A stretch of DNA of 64,000 nt from Bacillota bacterium (GTDB lineage: Bacteria; Bacillota; Clostridia; Peptostreptococcales; Anaerovoracaceae). The position numbers and the translations under genes are program-made. The notes under the pieces were generated by a model. The model saw only the letters and a program-made list of their open reading frames with translations, was not told the origin of the DNA and did not search any database. The DNA is taken from NCBI GenBank assembly GCA_017941085.1, contig JAGAXF010000001.1, forward strand, positions 1 to 64,000. Reading direction: 5' to 3'. Shown here in pieces: positions 46,878 through 54,816 of this stretch (position 1 is its first letter; every line of letters starts with the position of its first letter).

Positions 46878-49052
46878 TTGGCATCAAAGGGAAAGAAGAC
46901 AATTACAAGTGGTGTGGCTAAAGTCCCTGTGGTAATGCAACTTGAGGCGCTGGAATGTGGTGCTGCTGCTCTTGCCATGGTTATGGCCTACTACGATAAG
47001 TGGGTCCCTTTGGAACAGGTCCGTGTGGATTGTGGAGTATCTCGCGATGGATCCAAGGCCAAGAATATATATTTGGCTGCAGAGAATTATGGCTTTGATG
47101 TAAAGGCCTTTAAAATGTCCCCCGAAAGTCTGAAGACAGAGGGTGAGTTCCCATGCATAATACATTGGAATATGAATCACTTTGTGGTTCTTAAGGGATT
47201 CAAAGGGGATTGGGTATATATAAACGATCCCGCCAGAGGTGAGGTGAAGCTAAGCTACGAGGAGTTCGACAGGGCTTTTACCGGAATAGTTATTTTGCCT
47301 GTTCCCTCTGATGAATTTGTTCCCGGAGGCAAGCCTAAGAGCACCCTGGACTTCGCCAAGAAGCGTCTTGTGGGTGCAGGGGCAATCATAACCTTCGTAA
47401 TGTTAACCACTGCAATCAGCTATCTCTTTGGAATAATAAATTCTGTTACAAACCGAATCTTCATGGATAGACTTATTACCGGAATCAACAGTGATTGGCT
47501 CTATCCATTCTTAACATTACTAATAGTTTTGGCTGTGGTCCAGCTGGTAGTAGCTTGGGCGCAAACCATATATTCCCTGAAAATAAACGGAAAAATGTCA
47601 ATCGTAGGAAACACCGCCTATATGTGGAAGGTGCTCCATCTTCCTATGGAATTCTTTTCTCAAAGACTAACAGGTGACATTCAAAATAGAGCAGGGATGA
47701 ATGCAAGTATTGCCGGAATCCTTGTAAACACCTTTGCTCCTCTTCTTTTAAATAGCATCATGATGATAATTTATCTTGTTGTCATGCTGAAACAAAGTCC
47801 CCTTCTTACGCTAATCGGTATATCGACTTTGGTACTGAATATAGTCATGGCAAGGGTAATATCCTCCAAGCGAGTCAATATAACCAGGGTCCAGATGAGA
47901 GATGTTGGAAAACTTGAATCTTCAACGGTAACAGGCATTAGCATGATTGAAACCATCAAAGCCAGCGGCGCTGAGGATGGCTTCTTTAGAAAGTGGGCAG
48001 GCTATCAGGCTTCTGTGAATAATCAGAGCGTTAAGATGGTTAAGACTAATCTTTTTCTTGGGATGATTCCTGCCTTTTTTACATCCATTGCAAACTATGC
48101 CGTTCTTGTAGTAGGAATTCTCCTTACGATGGAGGGTAAGCTAAGCTTGGGCTCAGTTCTCATGTTCCAGGGTCTCCTGGGCTCATTTATGTCACCTGCA
48201 ATGACCTTGGTAAATGCGGGGCAGAGCCTTCAGGAAATGCGTACTGAGATGGAACGTGTAGAGGATGTTATGGAATATCCCGACGACGTAAGCGTTCTTG
48301 AAAATGATATGGAGGCTTCTAAGCTGGCAAAACTAAGGGGGAACATTGAACTGAAAAATGTGACCTTTGGTTATTCCAAACTGGAGAATCCCCTCATAAA
48401 GGACTTCTCACTTAAGATGAATGTGGGAGATAGAATTGCCCTTGTGGGAGCTTCGGGCTGTGGCAAATCCACAATTTCCAAACTTGTTTCAGGACTCTAT
48501 CAACCATGGAGTGGTGAGATTCTATTTGACGGAAAAACCAGAAGCGAATATCCAAGAGACGTGGTAACAAGCTCTCTTGCGGTTGTAGATCAGGATATAA
48601 CTCTATTCGAAGATACCATATCTAACAATATAAAAATGTGGGATGAAAGTATCAAAGACTTTGAGATGATTCTTGCAGCTAGAGATGCCATGATTCATGA
48701 CGATATAATGATGTTATCGGGAGGATACAATCATAAACTCCTAAGCGGTGGTAAAAATCTCTCCGGCGGTCAGCGTCAACGTCTTGAGATTGCAAGAGTT
48801 CTTGCCCAAGATCCAACCATCATTATTTTAGATGAGGCCACATCCGCTTTGGATGCAAGGACGGAATATGAAGTAGTAAATGCTATTCGCGATAGAGGTA
48901 TAACCTGCATCGTTATTGCACATAGACTCTCCACAGTTAGAGATTGTGATGAAATCATAGTTCTAGACCGTGGACAGGTTATAGAGAGGGGAACCCATGA
49001 TGAGCTTATGGCTCTAAATGGTGCTTATGCCGATCTTGTGGCAAATGAGTAA
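46878..49052 (+). CDS. Peptidase-containing ABC exporter (C39 peptidase/permease/ATPase, NHLM type 1)
   Basis: 724 residues. The C39 cysteine peptidase (1-145) has the catalytic Cys in QLEALECGAAA, His in NMNHFVVLKG and Asp in INDPARGE; it cleaves leader peptides after a double Gly. Membrane helices lie at about 160-440; ATPase with Walker A GASGCGKST near 525, signature LSGGQRQRLE near 632 and ILDEATSALD. Translation starts at TTG 46878 with AGGTGA upstream. This matches PCAT-type exporters of NHLM clusters. Three downstream peptides carry SGG cleavage sites. Confidence 0.92.
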   Translation: MASKGKKTITSGVAKVPVVMQLEALECGAAALAMVMAYYDKWVPLEQVRVDCGVSRDGSKAKNIYLAAENYGFDVKAFKMSPESLKTEGEFPCIIHWNMNHFVVLKGFKGDWVYINDPARGEVKLSYEEFDRAFTGIVILPVPSDEFVPGGKPKSTLDFAKKRLVGAGAIITFVMLTTAISYLFGIINSVTNRIFMDRLITGINSDWLYPFLTLLIVLAVVQLVVAWAQTIYSLKINGKMSIVGNTAYMWKVLHLPMEFFSQRLTGDIQNRAGMNASIAGILVNTFAPLLLNSIMMIIYLVVMLKQSPLLTLIGISTLVLNIVMARVISSKRVNITRVQMRDVGKLESSTVTGISMIETIKASGAEDGFFRKWAGYQASVNNQSVKMVKTNLFLGMIPAFFTSIANYAVLVVGILLTMEGKLSLGSVLMFQGLLGSFMSPAMTLVNAGQSLQEMRTEMERVEDVMEYPDDVSVLENDMEASKLAKLRGNIELKNVTFGYSKLENPLIKDFSLKMNVGDRIALVGASGCGKSTISKLVSGLYQPWSGEILFDGKTRSEYPRDVVTSSLAVVDQDITLFEDTISNNIKMWDESIKDFEMILAARDAMIHDDIMMLSGGYNHKLLSGGKNLSGGQRQRLEIARVLAQDPTIIILDEATSALDARTEYEVVNAIRDRGITCIVIAHRLSTVRDCDEIIVLDRGQVIERGTHDELMALNGAYADLVANE

Positions 49053-49063
49053 GGAGCCAGACT

Positions 49064-51253
49064 ATGAGTTGGTTTGAGAATCAAATTGAAGAAAGAAGAT
49101 TAGCCGACCAAAAGCTCCTTGAGGACTCCTTTGTCAAGGTGGCAGGAGTTGTGCTTGGTGAAAGAGGAGCAGAAAGAATTAAGGACGAGAGGATTATCAC
49201 CAGGAACGCCATAGAGGAGATTCTAAAGTATTATCATTGTAAGCCGGTTGATACATCGGACAGGGTTATAGAGAGTGAAAAGGATCTGGACTACGCTCTT
49301 CGTCCCCATGGCATAATGCGCAGGGATATAGAACTAACAGAGGGCTGGTATAAAGATGCCTATGGGTCCATCTTAGCATTTACCAAAGACGAAAACCTTC
49401 CGGTTGCTCTTATTCCAAGCAAGTTTAAGGGCTACGGGTTTACAGATCCCAGGACAGGACAGCATGGAAAACTGGATAGCACCAGTGCTGAAATCTTTGA
49501 TAGAGAGGCAATATGCTTCTACTATCCGCTTCCCCAGAGGAGCCTAAAAATTCAGGACCTTATTCTATATATGAGGCGCTGCATCAGTGCAGGGGATTTT
49601 GCTGCCGTAGTTCTTGCCGCACTACTGGCGACTCTGGTTGCGCTTATTATGCCAAGAATTGTACAGGCTCTTACAGGTCCTATTCTTCTAAGCGGAAAGA
49701 AAAGCGCTCTGGTGGGAGTATCTCTTTCAATTATTGGCGTACTCTTATCCTCGCAGCTCATAGGCATAGTGAAGGGACTTCTGGCAGGAAGAGTTGGAAC
49801 AAAGATTTCTATGGGTGTTCAGGCATCAATGATGATGAGACTATTGGCGCTCCCGGCATCCTTCTACAGAAAATATAGCCCTGGGGAACTTAAGACCCGC
49901 TCCAAATCTGTAGAATCCCTTAGTACATATATCTTGGATATGATTTTGAATTCCGGAATTACGTCTTTGACTTCTTTGTTATATGTAACTCAGATATTTA
50001 GGTTTGCTCCGTCTTTGGTTGTTCCATCCATTATAATAGTTCTTATTACCGTTGGTTTTTCTGTTTTTTCTACAGTTCTGAAGATTAATCACGAAAGAAA
50101 GAGAATGGGTTTACAGGCAAAGGAATCAGGTATGAGTTATGGTTTGATTACCGGGGTTCAAAAACTGAAGCTGTCGGGATCTGAAAAGAGGGCCTTTGCT
50201 AAATGGCTCAATATATATTCCGAAGGAGCAGAGGTTTTGTACAATCCGCCTTTGTTTATAAAAGTAAATAGTGTTATTTCCACCGGCATAGCTCTTGTCT
50301 CCAACATAGCTATTTTCTATCTTGCGATTAAGAGCGGTATAGATCAATCCAATTTCTATGCATTTACCACTGCCTATGGAATGCTTATGGGTGCATTTAT
50401 GTCCGTGTCGGGAATAGCCCTTACAGCTGCTCAGATTAGGCCAATACTGGAAATGGCAGAGCCATTCCTGGAGACAGCACCGGAGACAGCAGAAGGTAAG
50501 GAAATTGTTACGGAGATAAGTGGGCGAGTGGAACTGGACCACGTTTCCTTCCGTTATGACGACTCTATGCCTTATGTTTTAAATGATTTATCCCTTAAAA
50601 TTCATCCCGGTGAATATGTTGCTATAGTAGGAAAGACGGGTTGCGGAAAATCCACTCTGGTGAGACTTCTCTTGGGATTTGAGAGTCCGGAAAAGGGTGC
50701 AATATATTATGATGGAAAGGATATAAATAGCTTAGATCTTCCATCTTTAAGGAGAAGAATCGGAACGGTTATGCAGGATGCAGGTTTATTCCAAGGGGAT
50801 ATCTATTCCAATATTGTAATTACTGCACCTGAGCTTTCCTTGCAGGATGCCTGGGAGGCCGCAGAGAAGGCGGGTATTGCAGATGACATCAAAGCCATGC
50901 CAATGGGGATGCATACCTTGGTATCTGAGGGACAGGGAGGAATTTCAGGAGGGCAACGCCAAAGATTAATGATTGCAAGGGCTATATGTCCCAAGCCAAA
51001 ACTCCTTATCTTTGATGAAGCCACATCTGCCTTGGATAACAAGACTCAGAAGCAAGTCTCCGATGCTTTGGACGGCATGGGCTGCACCAGAATAATTATT
51101 GCTCACAGACTATCCACCATTCAACACGCGGACAGAATCATAGTTCTGGATGGAGGTTCTATTATAGAGGACGGAACATATGAAGAACTGATAGAAAAGA
51201 AGGGTTTCTTCGCGGAGCTTGTGGAACGTCAGAGATTAGAAGCCGGAGAGTAG
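49064..51253 (+). CDS. NHLM-type second ABC exporter (permease/ATPase)
   Basis: 729 residues. The first about 160 residues form a soluble domain without C39 catalytic residues, resembling the NHLM_micro_ABC2 class. Six membrane helices at about 175-440 and an ATPase with Walker A GKTGCGKST near 523, signature ISGGQRQRL near 625 and LLIFDEATSALD. AAGGAGCC precedes the ATG. It likely forms a heterodimeric or assisting exporter with the preceding PCAT protein. Spacing to the sigma factor gene is five bases, so the three are one transcript. Confidence 0.88.
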   Translation: MSWFENQIEERRLADQKLLEDSFVKVAGVVLGERGAERIKDERIITRNAIEEILKYYHCKPVDTSDRVIESEKDLDYALRPHGIMRRDIELTEGWYKDAYGSILAFTKDENLPVALIPSKFKGYGFTDPRTGQHGKLDSTSAEIFDREAICFYYPLPQRSLKIQDLILYMRRCISAGDFAAVVLAALLATLVALIMPRIVQALTGPILLSGKKSALVGVSLSIIGVLLSSQLIGIVKGLLAGRVGTKISMGVQASMMMRLLALPASFYRKYSPGELKTRSKSVESLSTYILDMILNSGITSLTSLLYVTQIFRFAPSLVVPSIIIVLITVGFSVFSTVLKINHERKRMGLQAKESGMSYGLITGVQKLKLSGSEKRAFAKWLNIYSEGAEVLYNPPLFIKVNSVISTGIALVSNIAIFYLAIKSGIDQSNFYAFTTAYGMLMGAFMSVSGIALTAAQIRPILEMAEPFLETAPETAEGKEIVTEISGRVELDHVSFRYDDSMPYVLNDLSLKIHPGEYVAIVGKTGCGKSTLVRLLLGFESPEKGAIYYDGKDINSLDLPSLRRRIGTVMQDAGLFQGDIYSNIVITAPELSLQDAWEAAEKAGIADDIKAMPMGMHTLVSEGQGGISGGQRQRLMIARAICPKPKLLIFDEATSALDNKTQKQVSDALDGMGCTRIIIAHRLSTIQHADRIIVLDGGSIIEDGTYEELIEKKGFFAELVERQRLEAGE

Positions 51254-51258
51254 AGAAA

Positions 51259-51762
51259 ATGGATGATGTATTAACTCTAAAAATGCAATCTGACTTCGAA
51301 GAAATCTACGATGTCTATTATGATCGTATATATAGGTATGCCTATACTCTTCTTTTGAACAAAGAGGACGCAGAGGATGTGACGGAAGACACATTCCTTT
51401 CGGCGTATAGAAATTTTGCTTCTTTCAATGCTGAAAAGGGATCTCTGGGTACCTGGCTTTCCAGAATCGCTCATAACTGTGCGGTTAATTTGGTTCGCTC
51501 TGCCGCTTACTCCAAGAAGGCGGAGATTCCGGATTCCTGGGATGTGGAAGAGGAGGGGGATTTCACCAAGGAACTTGATTATTCTGACGAAATAATACGG
51601 CTTTATGCCAAGCTTAGTCCGGAGGAAAGAGAATTTTTAAACCTACGCTACGCCATGGACCTAAAGGACTCAGAGGTGGCAGCTTTGATGGGGCTTAATG
51701 AGAAAGCAGTGAACAAAAGATATCAGAGATTGTTGACAAAATGCAGAACCCTAATTGATTAA
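51259..51762 (+). CDS. ECF-like sigma-70 family RNA polymerase sigma factor
   Basis: 167 residues with region 2 (DFEEIYDVYYDRIYRYAYTL, then DAEDVTEDTFLSAY) and region 4 (SPEEREFLNLRYAMDLKDSE, then AALMGLNEKAVNKRYQR). No region 1.1 or 3, so ECF-like. No anti-sigma gene is next to it. Its place between the exporter genes and the precursor genes suggests that it drives precursor expression. Confidence 0.87.
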   Translation: MDDVLTLKMQSDFEEIYDVYYDRIYRYAYTLLLNKEDAEDVTEDTFLSAYRNFASFNAEKGSLGTWLSRIAHNCAVNLVRSAAYSKKAEIPDSWDVEEEGDFTKELDYSDEIIRLYAKLSPEEREFLNLRYAMDLKDSEVAALMGLNEKAVNKRYQRLLTKCRTLID

Positions 51763-51875
51763 AAAAATGTCGTCAAACTGTCTCCAAATAGCAGACTGGC
51801 TTGTATATATAGTAAAAGAGATAAAAAACGTTTCAAATGATGGGGACGATGCTGTGAAAAAGAGGAGGAAATATC

Positions 51876-52175
51876 ATGTCTAAGGAGAAAAAAGAATTAT
51901 CATTGGATGCATTGGAATTGGTAAGTGGAGGAGCCTTGGCTGAAGGTTGGCAAGGAAGTGTTGACAAGCTTGTTCAAACAAGAATAAAAGGAAATCTATT
52001 TCCAAAAGCTATGGGTCAAAAAGATACGGATATTGATGCTGAACATCTAAGACCACTTGTAGATATCACAAATGAGATTGCATTATTCTGTGGTCAATCA
52101 GAAGCTGATAAGGTAAAATCTTATCTTGAGAATGAGCATGGAGTTGTTCTTCCTAGTCAGTTATTCTCAGTTTAA
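51876..52175 (+). CDS. Precursor peptide 1 of the NHLM cluster (double-Gly leader, long mature part)
   Basis: 99 residues. The leader is only 19 residues and ends ELSLDALELVSGG, a double-glycine processing site for the C39 exporter. The remaining 80 residues have one Cys (LFCGQSEAD), are mixed charged, and contain a likely helical segment at the C-terminus (SEADKVKSYLENEHG). AGAGGAGG precedes the ATG. The mature part is far larger than typical lantibiotics, so it could be an unmodified bacteriocin or secreted partner. No family recognised beyond the leader. Confidence 0.75.
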   Translation: MSKEKKELSLDALELVSGGALAEGWQGSVDKLVQTRIKGNLFPKAMGQKDTDIDAEHLRPLVDITNEIALFCGQSEADKVKSYLENEHGVVLPSQLFSV

Positions 52176-52214
52176 GTAATGGTTGATAAATGAGTTGCAA
52201 AGGAGATGGGCTTA

Positions 52215-52457
52215 TTGAGTATTGATAGAGATTTGGAAGACAAGATTCGCAGGGCTAGCTTCTCTAATGTCAATCACAAGGATAGCCTGAAAGCGAAGCT
52301 ATTTAATTCCTCAACTGAGCTAAGTATAGACGACCTCATGGGAGTATCCGGAGGGGTAGGAATGGATTTGGATCCATATATAGACGAAAAATGGGATCAA
52401 TGGCCTCAATGGCCTATTCCGGAACAGGCGACAAGTATGAAAATTTACAAGAAGTGA
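52215..52457 (+). CDS. Precursor peptide 2 (Trp/Pro-rich core)
   Basis: Start set at TTG 52215, nine bases after AAAGGAG; the in-frame ATG at 52206 touches the ribosome site and is less likely. The product has 80 residues: a charged leader with ELSIDDLMGVSGG, then a 33-residue core that contains WDQWPQWPIPEQ. Three Trp at spacing of three with alternating Pro is unusual. There are no Cys. It shares the EL-S-x3-L-x2-V-SGG pattern with the neighbours and therefore likely uses the same exporter. Confidence 0.7.
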   Translation: MSIDRDLEDKIRRASFSNVNHKDSLKAKLFNSSTELSIDDLMGVSGGVGMDLDPYIDEKWDQWPQWPIPEQATSMKIYKK

Positions 52458-52487
52458 GGAATAACAAGATAAACGAGGAACATGATT

Positions 52488-52688
52488 ATGAAGGCTGATT
52501 TATTGAAAGGGTTATCTGCTGAACAGATTGCTAAGGTAAAGGAGATGAATAGCGTAAGTGACATATTACATTTTGCCAAAGAAGAAGGCGTGGAGCTGAC
52601 CGATGAGCAGCTGCAAGCCATCTCCGGAGGTGGTGGATGCTTTGATGATGGTACTTACAATGTCCGTGACGTAGTTACAAGACAATAA
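52488..52688 (+). CDS. Precursor peptide 3 (Nif11-like leader, short Gly/Cys core)
   Basis: 66 residues from ATG 52488, which has GAGGA nine bases upstream; ATG 52482 is possible. The 48-residue leader (LLKGLSAEQIAKVKEM, then LTDEQLQAISGG) resembles Nif11-type leaders. The core is 18 residues, GGCFDDGTYNVRDVVTRQ, with a single Cys. The decayed radical SAM gene directly downstream was presumably its maturase. Confidence 0.75.
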   Translation: MKADLLKGLSAEQIAKVKEMNSVSDILHFAKEEGVELTDEQLQAISGGGGCFDDGTYNVRDVVTRQ

Positions 52689-52711
52689 TGTAATAAGCGA
52701 AGTCAGACTCT

Positions 52712-53098
52712 ATGTATTACCGACTAAGTGACAGGGTTGCTCTACGAAAATGGAAATATGTAGACCGTGCGCTGTATGTTAAAGAAATGGAAGTTGCTGT
52801 TGGTGTTCCCAAAGAAGGATTTCCATTTCTTTTTTTTGTGACGGCGAGCATGATCTTGAGCCAAATCCAATATTAGAGCAATTCGTAGAAAAAGGGTATA
52901 TTGAAGAGTGTAGTAAGGGTGATAGACCCTGTGATTGGACCCTCTTAAAGGAATCTGGATATCGGTGTTCATGCCTTTACTCTCACAGGTGGTGAACCAT
53001 TGGTGCACCGCCATTTCTTAGATATTGTAAGAGCCATATCAAAACAAAATTCCAAGAGGTCATGGTTTAACGACAACCGCCATGATGGGCAGCCCCCT
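52712..53098 (+). pseudogene. RiPP-type radical SAM maturase, frameshifted and internally deleted
   Basis: Frame 1 from ATG 52712 encodes YYRLSDRVALRKWKYVDRAL, the usual N-terminus of RiPP-associated radical SAM proteins in Clostridia. After an 8-T run at 52830-52837 the reading shifts by one to FCDGEHDLEPNPILEQFVEK. At about 52954 it shifts again to IGVHAFTLTGGEPLVHRHF, the radical SAM TGGEP motif. The CxxxCxxC cluster motif and most of the barrel are missing. A possible C-terminal scrap (LTTTAMMGSPLC) is in a third frame near 53058. One extra T in the run would repair only the first shift, so the gene is dead. Confidence 0.7.
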
Positions 53099-53123
53099 TT
53101 GCTAAGTGCAAGGAGGTTTTTTC

Positions 53124-53152
53124 TTGAAAAAGATAGAGAAACAATATATAAT
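53124..53152 (+). promoter_or_regulatory. Consensus promoter of the vapB-like gene
   Basis: TTGAAA (53124-53129), exactly 17 bases, TATAAT (53147-53152), 52 bases before the antitoxin start. Confidence 0.75.
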
Positions 53153-53154
53153 GC

Positions 53155-53173
53155 AAGTAGGAAATTCCTACTT
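53155..53173. promoter_or_regulatory. Perfect palindromic operator of the toxin-antitoxin locus
   Basis: AAGTAGGAAATTCCTACTT is a perfect 19-base palindrome beginning three bases after the -10. A further half site TTTCCTACTTT follows at 53172-53182. AbrB-type antitoxins repress their own promoter through such dyads. Confidence 0.65.
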
Positions 53174-53203
53174 TCCTACTTTTTGGAAATGGAGGTGAGA
53201 TAG

Positions 53204-53476
53204 ATGGCTCAAGTAGCATTTGTAAATGATGCAAAAGTTATGGACAAGGGGCAAGTGACGATTCCGAAAAAAGTAAGAGAAGTGCTTGGTGTCGCAAATG
53301 GTGACAGAGTTACCTTTGTTGTTGATGGCAACACGGTCAAGGTCATCAATTCTGCCGTATATGCATTGGAGCAATTCCAGAAGCAAATGAAAGGAAAAGC
53401 AAAAAAAGCAGGCTTTATTTCTGAGGAGGATATTGCTGAATGGATTACAGAGGGCAGAAGGAGTAAAGCTAAATGA
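53204..53476 (+). CDS. AbrB/MazE-type antitoxin (VapB-like)
   Basis: 90 residues. The N-terminal swapped-hairpin DNA-binding domain is seen as VMDKGQVTIPKKVREVLGV then GDRVTFVVDGNTVKV (about 11-50). The C-terminal part (ALEQFQKQMKGKAKKAGF, then EEDIAEWITEGRR) would wrap the toxin. GGAGGTGAGATAG precedes the ATG. The next gene overlaps by four bases and is a truncated PIN toxin, so this antitoxin appears to have lost its active partner. Confidence 0.85.
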   Translation: MAQVAFVNDAKVMDKGQVTIPKKVREVLGVANGDRVTFVVDGNTVKVINSAVYALEQFQKQMKGKAKKAGFISEEDIAEWITEGRRSKAK

Positions 53477-53643
53477 GAGTGATGATTGATACTAACATTT
53501 TGATATCGGCAGTACTCTTTCCAAAGGGGAAGGCTTCTTGTGCACTGATAAAAGCGTTGGCGCCACCCTACGAACCGGATTTTCTTGAGGCTTCGATTGA
53601 AGATCCGCGAGTAATATCGGTGAATGATTTTATGGGATTGTAG
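53473..53643 (+). pseudogene. VapC-type PIN toxin with in-frame central deletion
   Basis: 56 codons. Residues 1-31 (MRVMIDTNILISAVLFPKGK) are a normal PIN-domain start with the first catalytic Asp. The text then jumps to DFLEASIEDPRVISVNDFM, which is the usual PIN C-terminus after the LTGD-x-D motif. About 75-90 residues, with the remaining acidic active-site residues, are absent, while the reading frame is kept. The product cannot be an active ribonuclease. Overlap with the antitoxin gene (ATGA) is intact. Confidence 0.75.
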
Positions 53644-53754
53644 TTTATCAAACCGAAGAGATGCCAGTGACACGCTGCTTGCTCAGGCTGTTTTGAGTTC
53701 GTAGTTAGTTAAATTATTCGATAGAGATGAAGCATGGCTAACTGTTGTAGGCAA

Positions 53755-54129
53755 TCATTTAGTGATTATGTCAATCATTTCGAGGACTATTTTCTTTTGA
53801 TCCTCTGAAAGAGTTGAGAGTTTAGACAGAAGTTGGTGATCCAAGGCATTGGGCTCGTAATCCGGCTCTAGTTTCCCCACTAAAGAATCCAAAGTTTCCC
53901 CGGTAACCTTTGCATAGTAGATAAGCATACGAAGGGACATAGCTGTGCGATTGTTTTCCACATTGCTGATGTAGCCGGGGGTTACATCCAGAGCTTCTGC
54001 AACCATGCTCTGCGTCAAACCATTTTTGATGCGGAGCTCTTTTATTTTGCTGCCATAATCCATGAAGAAAGATTCTTCGGGAAATTCATATTTTGCGTCT
54101 GTTTGTTTTTTTGTTTTTGCTTTTGTCAT
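53755..54129 (-). CDS. XRE-family helix-turn-helix regulator
   Basis: 124 residues with a helix-turn-helix at about 28-85: IKELRIKNGLTQSMVAEALD, then TPGYISNVENNRTAMS. The N-terminal 25 residues are Lys/Thr rich and the C-terminus (LSEDQKKIVLEMID) forms a helix typical for dimerisation. It stands alone. The 110 bases to the truncated toxin hold nothing recognisable. Target unknown. Confidence 0.87.
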   Translation of the reverse strand: MTKAKTKKQTDAKYEFPEESFFMDYGSKIKELRIKNGLTQSMVAEALDVTPGYISNVENNRTAMSLRMLIYYAKVTGETLDSLVGKLEPDYEPNALDHQLLSKLSTLSEDQKKIVLEMIDIITK

Positions 54130-54142
54130 TATTCAATTTCCT

Positions 54143-54160
54143 TTATATCTGTTATATCTG
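54143..54160. repeat. Tandem TTATATCTG repeat upstream of the XRE gene
   Basis: Two perfect adjacent copies of TTATATCTG, 14 bases ahead of the XRE start on its strand and just behind its ribosome site. It could be an autoregulatory operator. Confidence 0.45.
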
Positions 54161-54321
54161 TGAATTTAGTTTTGATAATAAAATTATACAAAAAGTATTG
54201 CTTGTATTCCATACACTAATAGAATATAATATATATAATTAATATATATTGCTGCGCGGATACTGGATGCTTCTATGGAATTCAGCCTTTGCATATTGAC
54301 GAGAATAGGGAGTGTAGATAT

Positions 54322-54613
54322 ATGAGTAATAATAAATACATACATACATATATGTGAAGTTTGTGGAAAGACTGAGATATTGACTCCGGATGAAGCATTT
54401 GAATTGGGATGGGACTATCCTCCGAAAATGGGCTCATTTGGGGTAGTGTCTCCGCGAACTTGTGGAAACTGTGGAATTTATAAGACTCTTTGGGCGGAAT
54501 TGATGCTTAATGGCGTTGCGCCAAGTGATCTAGATAAGCATCATAAAGAAACCCTTGAGAGGATACTAATGGAACCTCAGATTATTATTTTTAAAGAGGA
54601 GGAGAATCTATGA
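54322..54613 (+). pseudogene. Small zinc-ribbon protein, frameshifted in a TACA repeat
   Basis: Reading ATG 54322 gives MSNNKYIHTYM and a stop, but a one-base shift in the run TACATACATACATATATG leads into CEVCGKTEILTPDEAFELGW, then SPRTCGNCGIYKTLWAEL. The two CxxC pairs form a small zinc ribbon. Within the present frame the only start is TTG 54380, which loses the first pair. The ATG also overlaps a promoter-like TATATG. Either a real frameshift or a sequence error. It lies directly before the phosphoesterase and RNA ligase genes. Confidence 0.5.
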
Positions 54614-54816
54614 GGGTATTGGTGATTCCCGATGTACATCTTAAACCGTGGATTTTTGAAAAAGCAAGAATAATACTTGAGGGTAATAGTGCGGACAAGG
54701 CAGTTTGCTTAATGGATATTGCAGATGACTGGGGGCAAAGGAGAAGAGATGAGAAAACTAGCAAGTATACAAGTTATATGGAAGATAGAGCCTATCAAAG
54801 GAGCAGACAGAATTGA
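54610..54816 (+). pseudogene. Metallophosphoesterase, N-terminal fragment
   Basis: The first 44 residues (MRVLVIPDVHLKPWIFEKAR, then AVCLMDIADDWG) are a typical calcineurin-like phosphoesterase start with the DVH metal site. After ADDWG the family text ends, and the frame runs on inside the RNA ligase gene as a basic tail. The GDxxD, GNHD and later His motifs are absent, so about three quarters of the gene is lost. The ribosome site AGGAGGAG is intact. In related loci this enzyme precedes an RNA ligase. Confidence 0.6.

Noticed and set aside
53099..53203. Coding frame 53000-53203 as a real small protein
   Set aside because: Its first part is the radical SAM TGGEP remnant in one frame, and the rest is the promoter and operator of the antitoxin gene.
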